The notes below the pieces were generated by a model. That model was not told the DNA's origin, ran no database searches, and was given only the letters and a program-made list of their open reading frames with translations. A stretch of DNA of 64,000 nt from Methylomonas sp. AM2-LC (GTDB taxonomy: Bacteria > Pseudomonadota > Gammaproteobacteria > Methylococcales > Methylomonadaceae): assembly GCF_039904985.1 (NCBI RefSeq), contig NZ_CP157005.1:2852001-2916000 (forward strand), in the 5' to 3' direction. Positions 34,775 to 42,044 of this stretch are shown piece by piece (position 1 is the stretch's first letter; each line of letters opens with the position of its first letter). The position numbers and the translations under genes are program-made.

Positions 34775-34941
34775 AAGGTTTTAAAGTAATCGTATGCTAC
34801 GCCCATGTGATAACGACAAATTGAACGGCGATAAGAAAGACGCGAAATAGGATTTTTCAAACAAAGATAGAGCGGAACACGTAAACGAGACGCGGTATAG
34901 CGTAAATAGGCTAGGCGTAAACGATGAAGCCTTAAATTCAT
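34771..34941 (-). CDS. 56-residue arginine-rich peptide (copy 1)
   Basis: Short ORF joined at both ends to its neighbours: its ATG overlaps the stop of the 120-aa gene (TAATG) and its TGA overlaps the start of the 106-aa gene (ATGA). The product is very basic (about a dozen Arg: RLHRLRLAYLRYTASRLR, and SRLSYRRSICRYH) with Tyr and Leu and no acidic residue until the end, suggesting nucleic-acid binding. Family not recognised. The double coupling is the evidence that it is translated. Confidence 0.6.
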   Translation of the reverse strand: MNLRLHRLRLAYLRYTASRLRVPLYLCLKNPISRLSYRRSICRYHMGVAYDYFKTL

Positions 34942-35303
34942 TAGTTGCACCCCTGCCCTACTACACCGGACGCGCCAGCAGGAGTGCGCGCATAGTCGCC
35001 CGATAATCCATGAATTTCAATTTCTTCAATGATTTGAAGAGCAATAGATTGAGTTTTTAGACGATTTTCAAAGATTTCAAGATATGAATCCAAATCTAAA
35101 AAAGCTTGAGTAATTACCTTATCTGTTTGAGAGTTCAATCCGTACGTTATAGCCTGTATGCCGACTATGCGAGAACGATAATATTCATAATGAGTACAAC
35201 GAAACGATTCGTAGTTTTCAGTTTTTGTGCTATGAGTCAAACGTTGAAAAGAAGCAACGTAAGCAGTAACAGTATCGACAATCGATTTATTTGAAATTTG
35301 CAT
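34941..35303 (-). CDS. First protein of the phage early operon, 120 aa (copy 1)
   Basis: Start set at ATG 35303 because GGAG lies 8 nt upstream; a longer frame to 35339 is possible. Helical, soluble protein (VDTVTAYVASFQRLTH; AFLDLDSYLEIFENRLK; IALQIIEEIEIHG) with a Gly-rich end GASGVVGQGCN. No family recognised. It is the promoter-proximal gene of the leftward early/replication operon, opposite the repressor, so it may control replication or lysogeny. Confidence 0.65.
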   Translation of the reverse strand: MQISNKSIVDTVTAYVASFQRLTHSTKTENYESFRCTHYEYYRSRIVGIQAITYGLNSQTDKVITQAFLDLDSYLEIFENRLKTQSIALQIIEEIEIHGLSGDYARTPAGASGVVGQGCN

Positions 35304-35331
35304 GGTATGCGCTCCATGTTGTTTTATTAAT

Positions 35332-35410
35332 GCTGTCATGGCGACAGCGCCGACATAATGAAAACATAGATTTTTTAACGAGTCAAGTGTATTGTTGTCA
35401 AAACGACAGC
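35332..35410. promoter_or_regulatory. Divergent phage switch with two matching 17-bp operators
   Basis: Two 17-bp dyads share the pattern GYTGTC-N4-CGACAGC: GCTGTCATGGCGACAGC at 35332-35348 and GTTGTCAAAACGACAGC at 35394-35410. They bracket the divergent promoter region between the leftward early operon and the rightward repressor gene. Their position fits binding by the adjacent HTH protein, blocking rep transcription and autoregulating, as RstR does in CTXphi. Confidence 0.7.
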
Positions 35411-35422
35411 TAGGTGAAAATC

Positions 35423-35830
35423 ATGAAAACAATCGAAAACTATTTAGATGAATTAAAAGAACAAACAGGAAGCGACAACAAAAGCGCAAGCGCATTGGGA
35501 ATGGACAGATCAGCAGTCTCAAACATGAGAAAGAGAGGACTAATTGCAGATGAAACGGCAGTAAAGATTGCGGAATTATTAAAAATAGACCCTCTTGAGG
35601 TTTTAATAGCGGCGGCGGTAGCTAGATCGGGTGGTGAAGTAAAAACCGTATGGATGAATGCAGCAAAGCGCGCGGGAATTGCGGCTGGAATGGCAATAGT
35701 AATATTAAATAATGGAATTTATAACATAGAGGCGCAAGGCGTAAATTTATACACGGATAATTTACCAATGTATACATTATGCGAAGTCAAAAAAGAAGAT
35801 CAAGAAAACGCGGCATACTTAATGCTCTAG
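35423..35830 (+). CDS. Phage repressor (HTH, DUF3693-like) spanning the attachment site
   Basis: 135 residues from ATG 35423 (AGGTGA five nt upstream; GTG 35414 is an alternative). The N-terminal 65 residues form a lambda-repressor-like helix-turn-helix (KSASALGMDRSAVSNMRKRG, then ETAVKIAELLKIDPLEVLIAAAVAR in part), followed by a membrane-prone or hydrophobic helix (RAGIAAGMAIVILN). This DUF3693-like pattern is seen in phage regulators and is the likely RstR analogue that maintains lysogeny. The dif-like site at 35759-35786 lies inside it, so its last 23 or so residues are encoded beyond the integration point, by the next prophage copy. Confidence 0.72.
   Translation: MKTIENYLDELKEQTGSDNKSASALGMDRSAVSNMRKRGLIADETAVKIAELLKIDPLEVLIAAAVARSGGEVKTVWMNAAKRAGIAAGMAIVILNNGIYNIEAQGVNLYTDNLPMYTLCEVKKEDQENAAYLML
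35759..35786 (-). other. dif-like attachment site between the two prophages
   Basis: Shares the central TATACA and the whole XerC arm (TTATGCGAAGT as written) with the chromosomal dif at 28124. The XerD arm is degenerate (ATTTACCAATG against ATTTAACATAA). This is the pattern expected of a phage-derived attP joined to a dif half-site by a XerC-only exchange. It is the junction of prophage copies 1 and 2 and lies within the repressor coding region. Confidence 0.85.
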
Positions 35831-35860
35831 TGTCTATTTTAACAAAATGGAGTCAATGTA

Positions 35861-36214
35861 ATGACAAATCAAAACAAGCGTGGGCGTAAACGCAATACGG
35901 AATTTTACAATACAAGATACAAAATCGTTGGGCTAAACGAAAAAAGAACGGCTGAAGTATTGAACGTTGAAATAGATCAGGTGTTGGAATGGGATTTAAA
36001 CGATGCGCCTAGCCACGTAATACGCTATTTGCTGTTGTGGGATAAAAAGCAAATAGGCGTGCCAGGATGGCAAGGTTGGATGTTTTCTAAAGGTGTTTTG
36101 CTTTACAAAGGCAATCGTTTTAGGCCAGAGTCAATTCTAAGAGATAGAGATTTTAGAAACAAGCTAGAAAGCGACGCTTTTGACATCATCAAAGCTTTAA
36201 AAACAAAGGCATAG
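35861..36214 (+). CDS. DUF3653-like phage protein (copy 2)
   Basis: 117 residues with TGGAG before the ATG. Same layout as 28209: an N-terminal HTH-like part (VGLNEKRTAEVLNVEIDQVLEW) and a C-terminal WQGWMFSKGVLLYKGNRFRPE block. From NRFRPESIL on it is nearly identical to copy 1 in DNA and protein, while the first two-thirds are diverged and begin with a basic tail (NQNKRGRKRN). This is a mosaic boundary within the gene. A hairpin (36213-36231) follows the stop. Confidence 0.72.
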   Translation: MTNQNKRGRKRNTEFYNTRYKIVGLNEKRTAEVLNVEIDQVLEWDLNDAPSHVIRYLLLWDKKQIGVPGWQGWMFSKGVLLYKGNRFRPESILRDRDFRNKLESDAFDIIKALKTKA

Positions 36215-36610
36215 GCCACACAAGGTGGCCTCTTGCCTTTAGAACAAAACAAAAACAAACAAGGCTTGGACTCTAACATATTTTTTTTGTCAAAAGTATC
36301 GGAAAGTCCCACCCATGGGACTAAGTGCCCGTGTTACAGGTACGGGCACTAAAAAGCGGCAGAGTCGAACGAGTGAAAAGACCTACTTTGTTTTTTTGTG
36401 GGTACCAGTCCAAAGGTTTCAAATTATGAGTGAGTGCGTTGTTCAGAATGTCAGCAACTTAAAAGCATGACCACGCAAATTTTACGCGCAAGCTACCAAA
36501 GCGGCGTTTAGATAGTCTTATTATGGGGTGGTCAGCACGTGAATGTTATAGGCCGGCTGCGTTGCGCTTGCCGGAACGTTAACCTATGAACGTCAAAAAT
36601 CTTTGGTAAC
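36215..36610. other. Phage intergenic region with stacked hairpins (copy 2)
   Basis: Counterpart of 28556-28945. AGTCCC (36305-36310) pairs with GGGACT (36317-36322); against copy 1 both sides of one base pair have changed together. Next comes AGTGCCCGT/ACGGGCACT (36324-36350). A TTATAGG/CCGGC double hairpin lies near 36546-36590. Candidate packaging signal and origins. No gene seen. Confidence 0.6.
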
Positions 36611-36617
36611 GTTACTT

Positions 36618-36878
36618 TTAATCGCGATAAACTTCACGACGATGACCAACAGTCAATACATAGATCAATAATTCATGATCGTTGATCGAGTATATAACGC
36701 GATAGTCACCAATGCGTATGCGGTAAAGATCAGTAACTGATTGAAGCTTTTTAACACCAACAGGTCTAGGATTGTTGGTTAAAGATTCAAGAGAATCAAG
36801 AATACGTGTTTGCAAAGGCCGTGGCAGTTTTAATAATGCCTTTTGAGCTGAGGGCTTGAGAGTAACGTTAAACGCCAT
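36618..36878 (-). CDS. RelE/ParE-family toxin
   Basis: 86-residue protein of the RelE/ParE superfamily, with FNVTLKPSAQKALLKLPRP, LQSVTDLYRIRIGDYRVIY and a C-terminal GHRREVY, the conserved pattern of the family (central R-x-R-x-GDYR-x-IY and terminal basic/Tyr residues). RelE-type members cleave ribosome-bound mRNA. The gene overlaps its antitoxin by 11 bp, and its stop codon lies inside the left inverted repeat of the cargo. It may act as a plasmid-like maintenance module for the prophage. Confidence 0.88.
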   Translation of the reverse strand: MAFNVTLKPSAQKALLKLPRPLQTRILDSLESLTNNPRPVGVKKLQSVTDLYRIRIGDYRVIYSINDHELLIYVLTVGHRREVYRD

Positions 36879-37065
36879 GTTTAGAACGAAAGTCTTTAAG
36901 ACTCATACCACCGTCTTCTTTTAAAGCAGTCTCTGCTAATTTAATGTCGAACTGGTCTTCAAGGTATTCATCAAGCAAAGAATCAAGGAAAGTTGAAAGA
37001 TTTTGACCAACAGCTTGAGCGGCCAATATCAATCTGTGTTCAGTGGATGGAGAAAGCTCAATCAT
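36868..37065 (-). CDS. Antitoxin partner of the RelE-like toxin
   Basis: 65 residues from ATG 37065 (CCGGAG 6 nt upstream; the longer frame starts at TTG 37080). The N-terminal IELSPSTEHRLILAAQAVGQNLSTFL resembles a ribbon-helix-helix DNA-binding fold, followed by an acidic toxin-binding tail (DEYLEDQFDIKLAETAL; GGMSLKDFRSKHGV). RelB/DUF6290-like order, with antitoxin first and an overlap with the toxin. It would neutralise the toxin and repress the pair. Confidence 0.82.
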   Translation of the reverse strand: MIELSPSTEHRLILAAQAVGQNLSTFLDSLLDEYLEDQFDIKLAETALKEDGGMSLKDFRSKHGV

Positions 37066-37080
37066 AAAGAACTCCGGCAA

Positions 37081-37512
37081 TTATTGATTAGGAAAACAAC
37101 GTTTTGAAAGAACGGTATTAGGATTGTCATAATAACACGTCTCTTTCTTGGTTTTAACAACACCGAAGTGACTGTTTGCATCAATCGTTATGGTTGTAGC
37201 AGGTTCAGGCGGAGGAGCTGGGTTAGAAAACCGAGGTGGTGAAAAAGTAGGTTGAAGTTTAGTAACAGGTAGTGGCTGTTTAAAAACGGGTTTAGGTTGT
37301 TGGAAAAAATAGAGTTGAAAATGATCGACAATAAGTCGTTTAAAAGCGGGTAATTGATTAAGGGCAACATCAAAGGCCAGCAACACTGCGCAGAGTGTAT
37401 ACCAAAAAATTGGCCTAGTTTTTTTAGTAACAGATGAAATTGGTCGAGTAGGCGTATTAAGCTTAACAACTTTTAAAGAGTTGGGTTTGAAATTAAGTGT
37501 GGGTTCTGGCAT
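37081..37512 (-). CDS. Proline-rich membrane protein of unknown function (phage cargo)
   Basis: 143 residues. A short cytoplasmic basic part, one membrane helix (FWYTLCAVLLAFDVAL), then a Pro/Phe/Gln-rich periplasmic linker (FFQQPKPVFKQPLPVTKLQP) and a C-terminal segment with two cysteines (TCYYDN and KRCFPNQ). The topology is like a small TonB- or TolA-like spanning protein but without a recognisable end domain. It sits 15 bp upstream of the antitoxin. A role in superinfection exclusion or host-envelope modification is conceivable but purely inferred. No obvious ribosome-binding site. Confidence 0.6.
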   Translation of the reverse strand: MPEPTLNFKPNSLKVVKLNTPTRPISSVTKKTRPIFWYTLCAVLLAFDVALNQLPAFKRLIVDHFQLYFFQQPKPVFKQPLPVTKLQPTFSPPRFSNPAPPPEPATTITIDANSHFGVVKTKKETCYYDNPNTVLSKRCFPNQ

Positions 37513-37585
37513 GTGCTAAAAGTAAATACGTGTAGGGTTTATTCAATTTTAGCATTTGTTACAGTAATTAAAAGTAACAGTAATT

Positions 37586-37643
37586 AGGCAAATAAACGCT
37601 TGCCGCTCTCGCAAGCTTCGCGGCATCGCTTTTTTATTTGCCT
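37586..37643 (-). terminator. Long hairpin overlapping the zot stop codon (copy 2)
   Basis: Identical to the structure at 28946-29003: AGGCAAATAAA (37586-37596) with TTTATTTGCCT (37633-37643). It starts eight bases inside the right flank of the cargo insertion, so the insertion left it intact. Confidence 0.6.
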
Positions 37644-38989
37644 ATTACATTATTTGCAGCGGTAACGATAGCGTTTGGTGGCGGTGCAGTAGCGTTAATA
37701 CGAGTATCAAGTTTTGGCTTTGGAAGCTTAGAACAACCGCGAGCGGAGTAAGATCGGTCAGTATCGAGAGTGGCGTGGCAATAACGAATAATGTTTGAAA
37801 AACAGCCGAGTTTTAAAACTTGACCAGAAGTGGCTACTAGAGAAATATCACACAAACCGTGGATTGCAAGACGAATGCCTAAAGATGCTAAACGTTTATA
37901 TGAAACGGTTTGAAGATCGTCAGTTGTATCTGTTAAAAATTCAATATGATTAATATCAGGATTGTCTAAAAATTGCTTTGCAATAGAAACAATGCGAAAA
38001 CCAGCTAAAAGATCGTGTGAACCCCCTTCCCTATTAGAAACATTGTGAAGAGAACCATCAGGAGGCGTAATAGTATCTTTTTGGCTAGATACAGGAATAA
38101 CGACAGTAGGCGGCGGAGACTCCAGGACAGTAGGAACAATGTCTTTTTGATTGTCAGTTTGCTTGTTGAGATTATAGAGCGCCAAAACTCCCAAGAGCAA
38201 AAACGAAATAACAACAAGTGCAAGTTTTCCGATAACGGCAGGATCGTTAAGGGCGTTGAGACCTGCTTTACTGTCAACGTGTTTACCTGTAATCGTTGAG
38301 CGATAACATTTAAAAACTTTTTCATCAGCTTTGTACCGTCTGGGAGTACCGTTCTGGTTTGACTTGGCAACACCATTGTTAGAGGGGTGATGTTGAAATT
38401 CATACCATGAGTTTTTGAAAAGAAAAGGAAGTTTACCGGATAAGGATTTATGTAAATATCCGTATTCGGCACCTTCACGGAATTCGTCACTAATTTTTGA
38501 AATAGCAGGAGTAGACAGGAATAAATCCCAATTATAGTGCCGTTGCATATCAACGGCCGTTTCGAAAGATTCTGGACGGCCAGCGCGAATGAGTTCGCCG
38601 GTTGTCTCATCAATATACGAAACATCGATTACGTCAGGTATGTAACCATCTGGATATTGTGCCTGGTCAAGATCGGAAATTTTAAATTCTCGGCGCTTAG
38701 GGTAAATGCGTTGAGCTTCGTCAATGATGACTAAAGAACCTAGAGGAACCCAGTGGAACCATCTGGCCATAATCGGTCTGTTTTCTTTAATGTCGGTATT
38801 TAAACTAAGAACTTTTGCAGTGTCTGGAAAAACGTAATCAGGAAAATTCTTTTTAACCAAGTCAAAAGAGAAACCACGTACATTATGAACAACTGTTCTG
38901 CCATCGAGAAGAGCGGGTATAGCAAAACGCTGAATAAGTGAGAAGGTTTTAAACGAGCCGTAAGCGCCGTGGTGTATTGCTGTTGCCAT
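37634..38989 (-). CDS. zot: Zot/pI-type assembly ATPase (copy 2)
   Basis: 451 residues, differing from the copy at 28994 by about four substitutions, all in the periplasmic half (for example LQSPPP to LESPPP, SSGIRL to SLGIRL). Walker A (GAYGSFKT), Walker B (IIDEAQ) and the membrane helix are unchanged, so it should be equally active. It overlaps the pVI gene by TAATG. Confidence 0.92.
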   Translation of the reverse strand: MATAIHHGAYGSFKTFSLIQRFAIPALLDGRTVVHNVRGFSFDLVKKNFPDYVFPDTAKVLSLNTDIKENRPIMARWFHWVPLGSLVIIDEAQRIYPKRREFKISDLDQAQYPDGYIPDVIDVSYIDETTGELIRAGRPESFETAVDMQRHYNWDLFLSTPAISKISDEFREGAEYGYLHKSLSGKLPFLFKNSWYEFQHHPSNNGVAKSNQNGTPRRYKADEKVFKCYRSTITGKHVDSKAGLNALNDPAVIGKLALVVISFLLLGVLALYNLNKQTDNQKDIVPTVLESPPPTVVIPVSSQKDTITPPDGSLHNVSNREGGSHDLLAGFRIVSIAKQFLDNPDINHIEFLTDTTDDLQTVSYKRLASLGIRLAIHGLCDISLVATSGQVLKLGCFSNIIRYCHATLDTDRSYSARGCSKLPKPKLDTRINATAPPPNAIVTAANNVIGK

Positions 38990-39336
38990 TAGAAGCCCAG
39001 GACACGATAAACGAACTTAGTCATAGCAGCGGAAATCATTAAATTAATAGCATCTGGTATGCGTAAAAAATTGATGGCGGCAAATGTTTGGGAATCGAGA
39101 TTACTGTATGTAGTGGTGAGGTAACTTGAAATATTGAGATTAGTCAGCATTTGCTGAGCAACAGAGTAAGAAAACGTAAGTGCTAGTAATTTGGCTTTAA
39201 ACCAAGCGACAGTTAGCCATTGAATTAACCAAGCAGTGAACTTGGTCAAAAGATCATAAATACCCGTATCAACAAATTCGGAAACTTCATTTTGAACGGA
39301 AACGATAGCGTTAACAATATCAACAAAAACGGACAT
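38989..39336 (-). CDS. pVI-like minor coat protein (copy 2)
   Basis: 115 residues, identical in sequence to the protein at 30349-30696. Same spacing to the pIII-like gene (5 bp) and same overlap with zot. The lack of any change suggests recent duplication or strong purifying selection. Confidence 0.82.
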   Translation of the reverse strand: MSVFVDIVNAIVSVQNEVSEFVDTGIYDLLTKFTAWLIQWLTVAWFKAKLLALTFSYSVAQQMLTNLNISSYLTTTYSNLDSQTFAAINFLRIPDAINLMISAAMTKFVYRVLGF

Positions 39337-39341
39337 AAAAG

Positions 39342-40709
39342 TTAATCAAGAAATAGTCGAATTGCAAAAAAAGCGGCCATAAACATAACAGCAGCACCTA
39401 CCCACGAAAATTGGTCGTTATATTGTGAATAATCAGCAGCTACAGTAATGGTCTGACCTGCAATCTTGAAATCACCATAGTTTATTTTCGGCATGGAAGC
39501 GTTAGCATTAGCGGCGGGAATAGAAACTAATTTACCAAGGTCTTTTTGTACAGAAGCTAATTTATCAGTGTACGCATTTTGAGCGGCAGTGATAGAGTCG
39601 GTTACTGTTTGATCGGAGAAACCTTTAGAAGTACCCGAAGATGGTTTATCACCAGTACCTTTCATCATAGACTCAAGATCAGGACAATCTAAACATTGAC
39701 CATCATTAGAGCCAGTAACAGACGTACCAGTACCAGTGGCAGCGGTGCCGCCTGGATGGGGTTGGCCATTGAGTGCGGCCTGGGCATCAGCGGCGGCGGC
39801 TGCGGCAGCATCAGAAGCGGATTTAGCATAACCATTTGCATTATTAGCGCCTGTACCAGAAGTAATAGAAGATGCACTATCAGACGCTTTTTTGGCCTGT
39901 TTGTCGGCATCAGCGGCGTTTGCGGCGTTTGCGGCGGCGGCATTAGCGGCATCATTAGCGGCAGTTTTATCTGCATTTAGAGCGGAAGTAGATTGTGGAT
40001 TGGGAGACTGAGCAGCGGCGGCAGCAGCTTGGGCAGCGGCGGCTTGATCTGAAGCGGCTTTAGCAGCAGCAGCTTGTGCATTAGCGGCGGCATTAGCTTG
40101 AGAATCAGCGGCGGCGGCATCGGCTAGCGCTTTGTTAGCAGCGGCGGCGGCAGGTGGTACGGCAGCGATGCTAGCTTGTTTAGCGGCGTTAACATCGGCT
40201 GGATTGTTAGAGCAAATTGCACCAGCGGGAATACAATCACCAGTGGGAGCACAATAGTTTGGATAGTAAGTGGTCGAACTTGGATTACCATCAAAACAGC
40301 CTTGTGATTCGGAACCAGAAGAAACACAAGTTCCTGTATTAAAATCAAAGTAGGAATTTGTTCCAGGTGTAGGGTTGCAGTCCTGAGCAATAGAAACACA
40401 TCCAGAACCTGAATTATATTGACCTTGAGGACATGTTTGCAGTGGTAAAGAACAAAGTGCTGGTGAAACAGTAGTATTTATACCATTGGAACACGCGGAA
40501 GAGTCGAATGGAAACGTACCATCATAAGAGCCGTCATATTTATCGGGAATAACATACATACTGCCGATTTTTGAACAAGGATTAATACGGGGATTGCCTT
40601 GTGATATAGCGAATGTATATGCGCTAGTGCATGCATTAAAAGCTTGTAAATCTGATGTAGCAAAGGAGGAAAAAGGTAAAAAAATTATAATTAATAAAAT
40701 AAAACGCAT
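39342..40709 (-). CDS. pIII-like adsorption protein with different N-terminus (copy 2)
   Basis: 455 residues. Signal peptide (MRFILLIIIFLPFSSFA) and the first mature domain (to about residue 73) are unrelated in sequence to copy 1, with a different cysteine spacing. From NGINTTVSPALCSLP onward the protein is almost identical: cysteine-rich modules, Ala-rich linker and C-terminal anchor. The Ala-rich linker is about six residues shorter, and a few changes (NPKPGTNAYFDV to NPTPGTNSYFDF) lie near the junction. A changed receptor-binding domain on a constant body suggests altered host-receptor specificity. Confidence 0.88.
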   Translation of the reverse strand: MRFILLIIIFLPFSSFATSDLQAFNACTSAYTFAISQGNPRINPCSKIGSMYVIPDKYDGSYDGTFPFDSSACSNGINTTVSPALCSLPLQTCPQGQYNSGSGCVSIAQDCNPTPGTNSYFDFNTGTCVSSGSESQGCFDGNPSSTTYYPNYCAPTGDCIPAGAICSNNPADVNAAKQASIAAVPPAAAAANKALADAAAADSQANAAANAQAAAAKAASDQAAAAQAAAAAAQSPNPQSTSALNADKTAANDAANAAAANAANAADADKQAKKASDSASSITSGTGANNANGYAKSASDAAAAAAADAQAALNGQPHPGGTAATGTGTSVTGSNDGQCLDCPDLESMMKGTGDKPSSGTSKGFSDQTVTDSITAAQNAYTDKLASVQKDLGKLVSIPAANANASMPKINYGDFKIAGQTITVAADYSQYNDQFSWVGAAVMFMAAFFAIRLFLD

Positions 40710-40780
40710 TAGTTACCGCCTGACCAACCAGCCAAAAATGAAAACATAATTAGTGAGACGATCAGAACGGTAACTAACAC
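40709..40780 (-). CDS. 23-residue hydrophobic peptide (copy 2)
   Basis: Same GTG-to-TAA frame as at 32081-32152, overlapping the pIII start by TAATG. The peptide is unchanged (one silent change in the GTT codon), while one base of the ribosome-binding region differs (AAGGCGT in place of AAGGCGG). Conservation of the frame supports a real minor coat or regulatory peptide. Confidence 0.6.
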   Translation of the reverse strand: MLVTVLIVSLIMFSFLAGWSGGN

Positions 40781-40790
40781 AATAAACGCC

Positions 40791-40994
40791 TTATTTACGA
40801 AGCAAAGAAACGATAAAGCTTATGCCAGTAACGATAGCGACAGTAGCAATAACACCGATGGCTGCTAACGATAAGTTTGATTGAGCGCCAGAAAATGCAC
40901 TACTGATAGATGTTGGAATATCAGAGGTAGTGGCAAAAGCATTATTAACAGAAACAGCAGCTAATGCAGAAAGAAGAGCTAATTTTTTTTTCAT
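40791..40994 (-). CDS. Major coat protein, pVIII-like (copy 2)
   Basis: 67-residue precursor; the mature coat is identical to copy 1 except near its first residues (ATTSDIP against ATTTDIP), and the signal peptide has one change (NNAFA against NTAFA). Virions of both copies would therefore have nearly the same shaft and could assemble mixed particles. Confidence 0.88.
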   Translation of the reverse strand: MKKKLALLSALAAVSVNNAFATTSDIPTSISSAFSGAQSNLSLAAIGVIATVAIVTGISFIVSLLRK

Positions 40995-41024
40995 AAAACA
41001 CCTAAAAGTATAATTAAAAGAATA

Positions 41025-41165
41025 CTAGTAACCGACTAGTTGCGGATTCTCAAGAATTAGTTTTTTGTATTGAATAAAATTATGTATATGCAATACAGAG
41101 AAATAAAAAGCTAAAACAAAAGCTATTATTGATATTGTTTTAAAAATGGAAATTAGTAAATACAT
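41025..41165 (-). CDS. 46-residue membrane protein (copy 2)
   Basis: Same frame as 32397-32537 with substitutions in the helix (ILAF to IIAF) and tail (LIREN to LILEN). The start follows the stop of the 164-aa gene by 2 bp. Retention of the frame supports a real gene, by position a minor virion protein. Confidence 0.65.
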   Translation of the reverse strand: MYLLISIFKTISIIAFVLAFYFSVLHIHNFIQYKKLILENPQLVGY

Positions 41166-41167
41166 AG

Positions 41168-41662
41168 TTAACGAATAGTCAGTGCGCTAACAATGTAACG
41201 AGCTGAGAGTCCTAGTATAAAAAGAAGAATACAATCGCCAATAATTTCAGTTATTAAAGTCTCATCGGGAACAAAATAACCATCAAGAACGGTTTGTAGA
41301 TTAGAGTATTGACCGATATTAATTGAACCAACGGGATAGTTGTCGCATAAAGGCAGATAGAAATAATAATTACCAGAACCGCCTTGTACGCCGTTTGTAC
41401 CATCTTGGGATGCATAAAACGTATATTTGATTGACGCTGGTAAATTTGTAGATATATTATTAAAAACAGAAAAACCAACTAAATAAATAGGGTCAATAGT
41501 TGCGCCCTGAAAAATAACAAAACCTTGTGCGTCAAAGACTAAAAAAGCGGTGGTTTCATCTGGATAGCAATATCCTTGGAATGCGACCTGATGGGATTCA
41601 GAAACAGGAGCCAATAACGTCATTGCTAAACCAATAACAGCTCTGATAGAGATAATAGACAT
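41168..41662 (-). CDS. Membrane-anchored phage protein with variable centre (copy 2)
   Basis: 164 residues. The ends match copy 1 (MSIISIRAVIGLAMTLLAPV; FVPDETLITEIIGDCILLF), but residues about 45-118 are largely different, with a Gly/Asn-rich loop (TNGVQGGSGNYYFYLPLC) and four extra residues. Cysteines in CYPDE and in LPLCDN keep their relative positions, so the fold is probably shared with surface loops exchanged or rapidly evolving. Confidence 0.75.
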   Translation of the reverse strand: MSIISIRAVIGLAMTLLAPVSESHQVAFQGYCYPDETTAFLVFDAQGFVIFQGATIDPIYLVGFSVFNNISTNLPASIKYTFYASQDGTNGVQGGSGNYYFYLPLCDNYPVGSINIGQYSNLQTVLDGYFVPDETLITEIIGDCILLFILGLSARYIVSALTIR

Positions 41663-41679
41663 AATTGGCCCCCTGCACT

Positions 41680-42033
41680 TTACGATTGCAAGTTAAAACC
41701 GGATTTTTTATCACCGGAATTAGATTTATGTAATGTATCGATTTGTGTCTTATCAACTAGATGAGCTGCAACAAGCAAAACACCGTCACGATCATTGAGA
41801 TGTAGCGCTTGGTAAGAGCCGGGTTCAAGCATTGCTTCAAGATCAAGAACGTATTCACCAGGGGGATAACCGTCAAGACCAGATGGCATAGAAATTTCAA
41901 AACGTTCGGGAAAAGGTGAACGCGGCTTGTGAATCCACACTTTTTGAGTAACCATGCGCCATTTACGGCCGTTTTTTTCGCCCTCGCGAATGCGAATTGA
42001 TTGCGGGTCGTTATCAACAGTAACTTTTAACAT
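41680..42033 (-). CDS. ssDNA-binding protein, gpV-like (copy 2)
   Basis: 117 residues from ATG 42033 with GGAGTT upstream. The core is the same as in copy 1, with a change of Phe to Val in GEYVLDLEAML. The tail lacks five residues (a 15-bp deletion between repeated ATCGATTTGT-type units), showing the disordered tail tolerates length change. Confidence 0.75.
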   Translation of the reverse strand: MLKVTVDNDPQSIRIREGEKNGRKWRMVTQKVWIHKPRSPFPERFEISMPSGLDGYPPGEYVLDLEAMLEPGSYQALHLNDRDGVLLVAAHLVDKTQIDTLHKSNSGDKKSGFNLQS

Positions 42034-42044
42034 TTTTTTAACTC

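Larger units (their letters stand above)
28124..35758 (-). mobile_element. Filamentous (inovirus-type) prophage, copy 1
   Basis: About 7.6 kb unit between two dif-like sites. Gene order, read leftward from the regulatory switch: 120-aa protein, 56-aa basic protein, 106-aa protein, replication initiator, ssDNA-binding protein, variable 160-aa membrane protein, 46-aa membrane protein, pVIII-like coat, 23-aa peptide, pIII-like adhesin, pVI-like, Zot/pI. The repressor (right end) and the DUF3653-like gene (left end) read rightward. There is no integrase and no secretin, so it depends on host XerC/XerD and a host export channel. Copy 1 appears complete. Confidence 0.88.
36611..37578 (-). mobile_element. 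Cargo insertion in prophage 2 bounded by 12-bp inverted repeats
   Basis: Copy 1 runs uninterrupted from CTTTGGTAAC to AGTAATTAGGCAAATA, with four or so bases between (28933-28946). In copy 2 about 970 bp separates the same flanks. The insert starts GTTACTTTTAAT (36611-36622) and ends ATTAAAAGTAAC (37567-37578), exact inverted repeats. It contains three minus-strand genes: a RelE-like toxin, its antitoxin and a proline-rich membrane protein. No transposase or recombinase is present, so it is a passive cargo (moron) or a miniature mobile unit. Confidence 0.75.
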
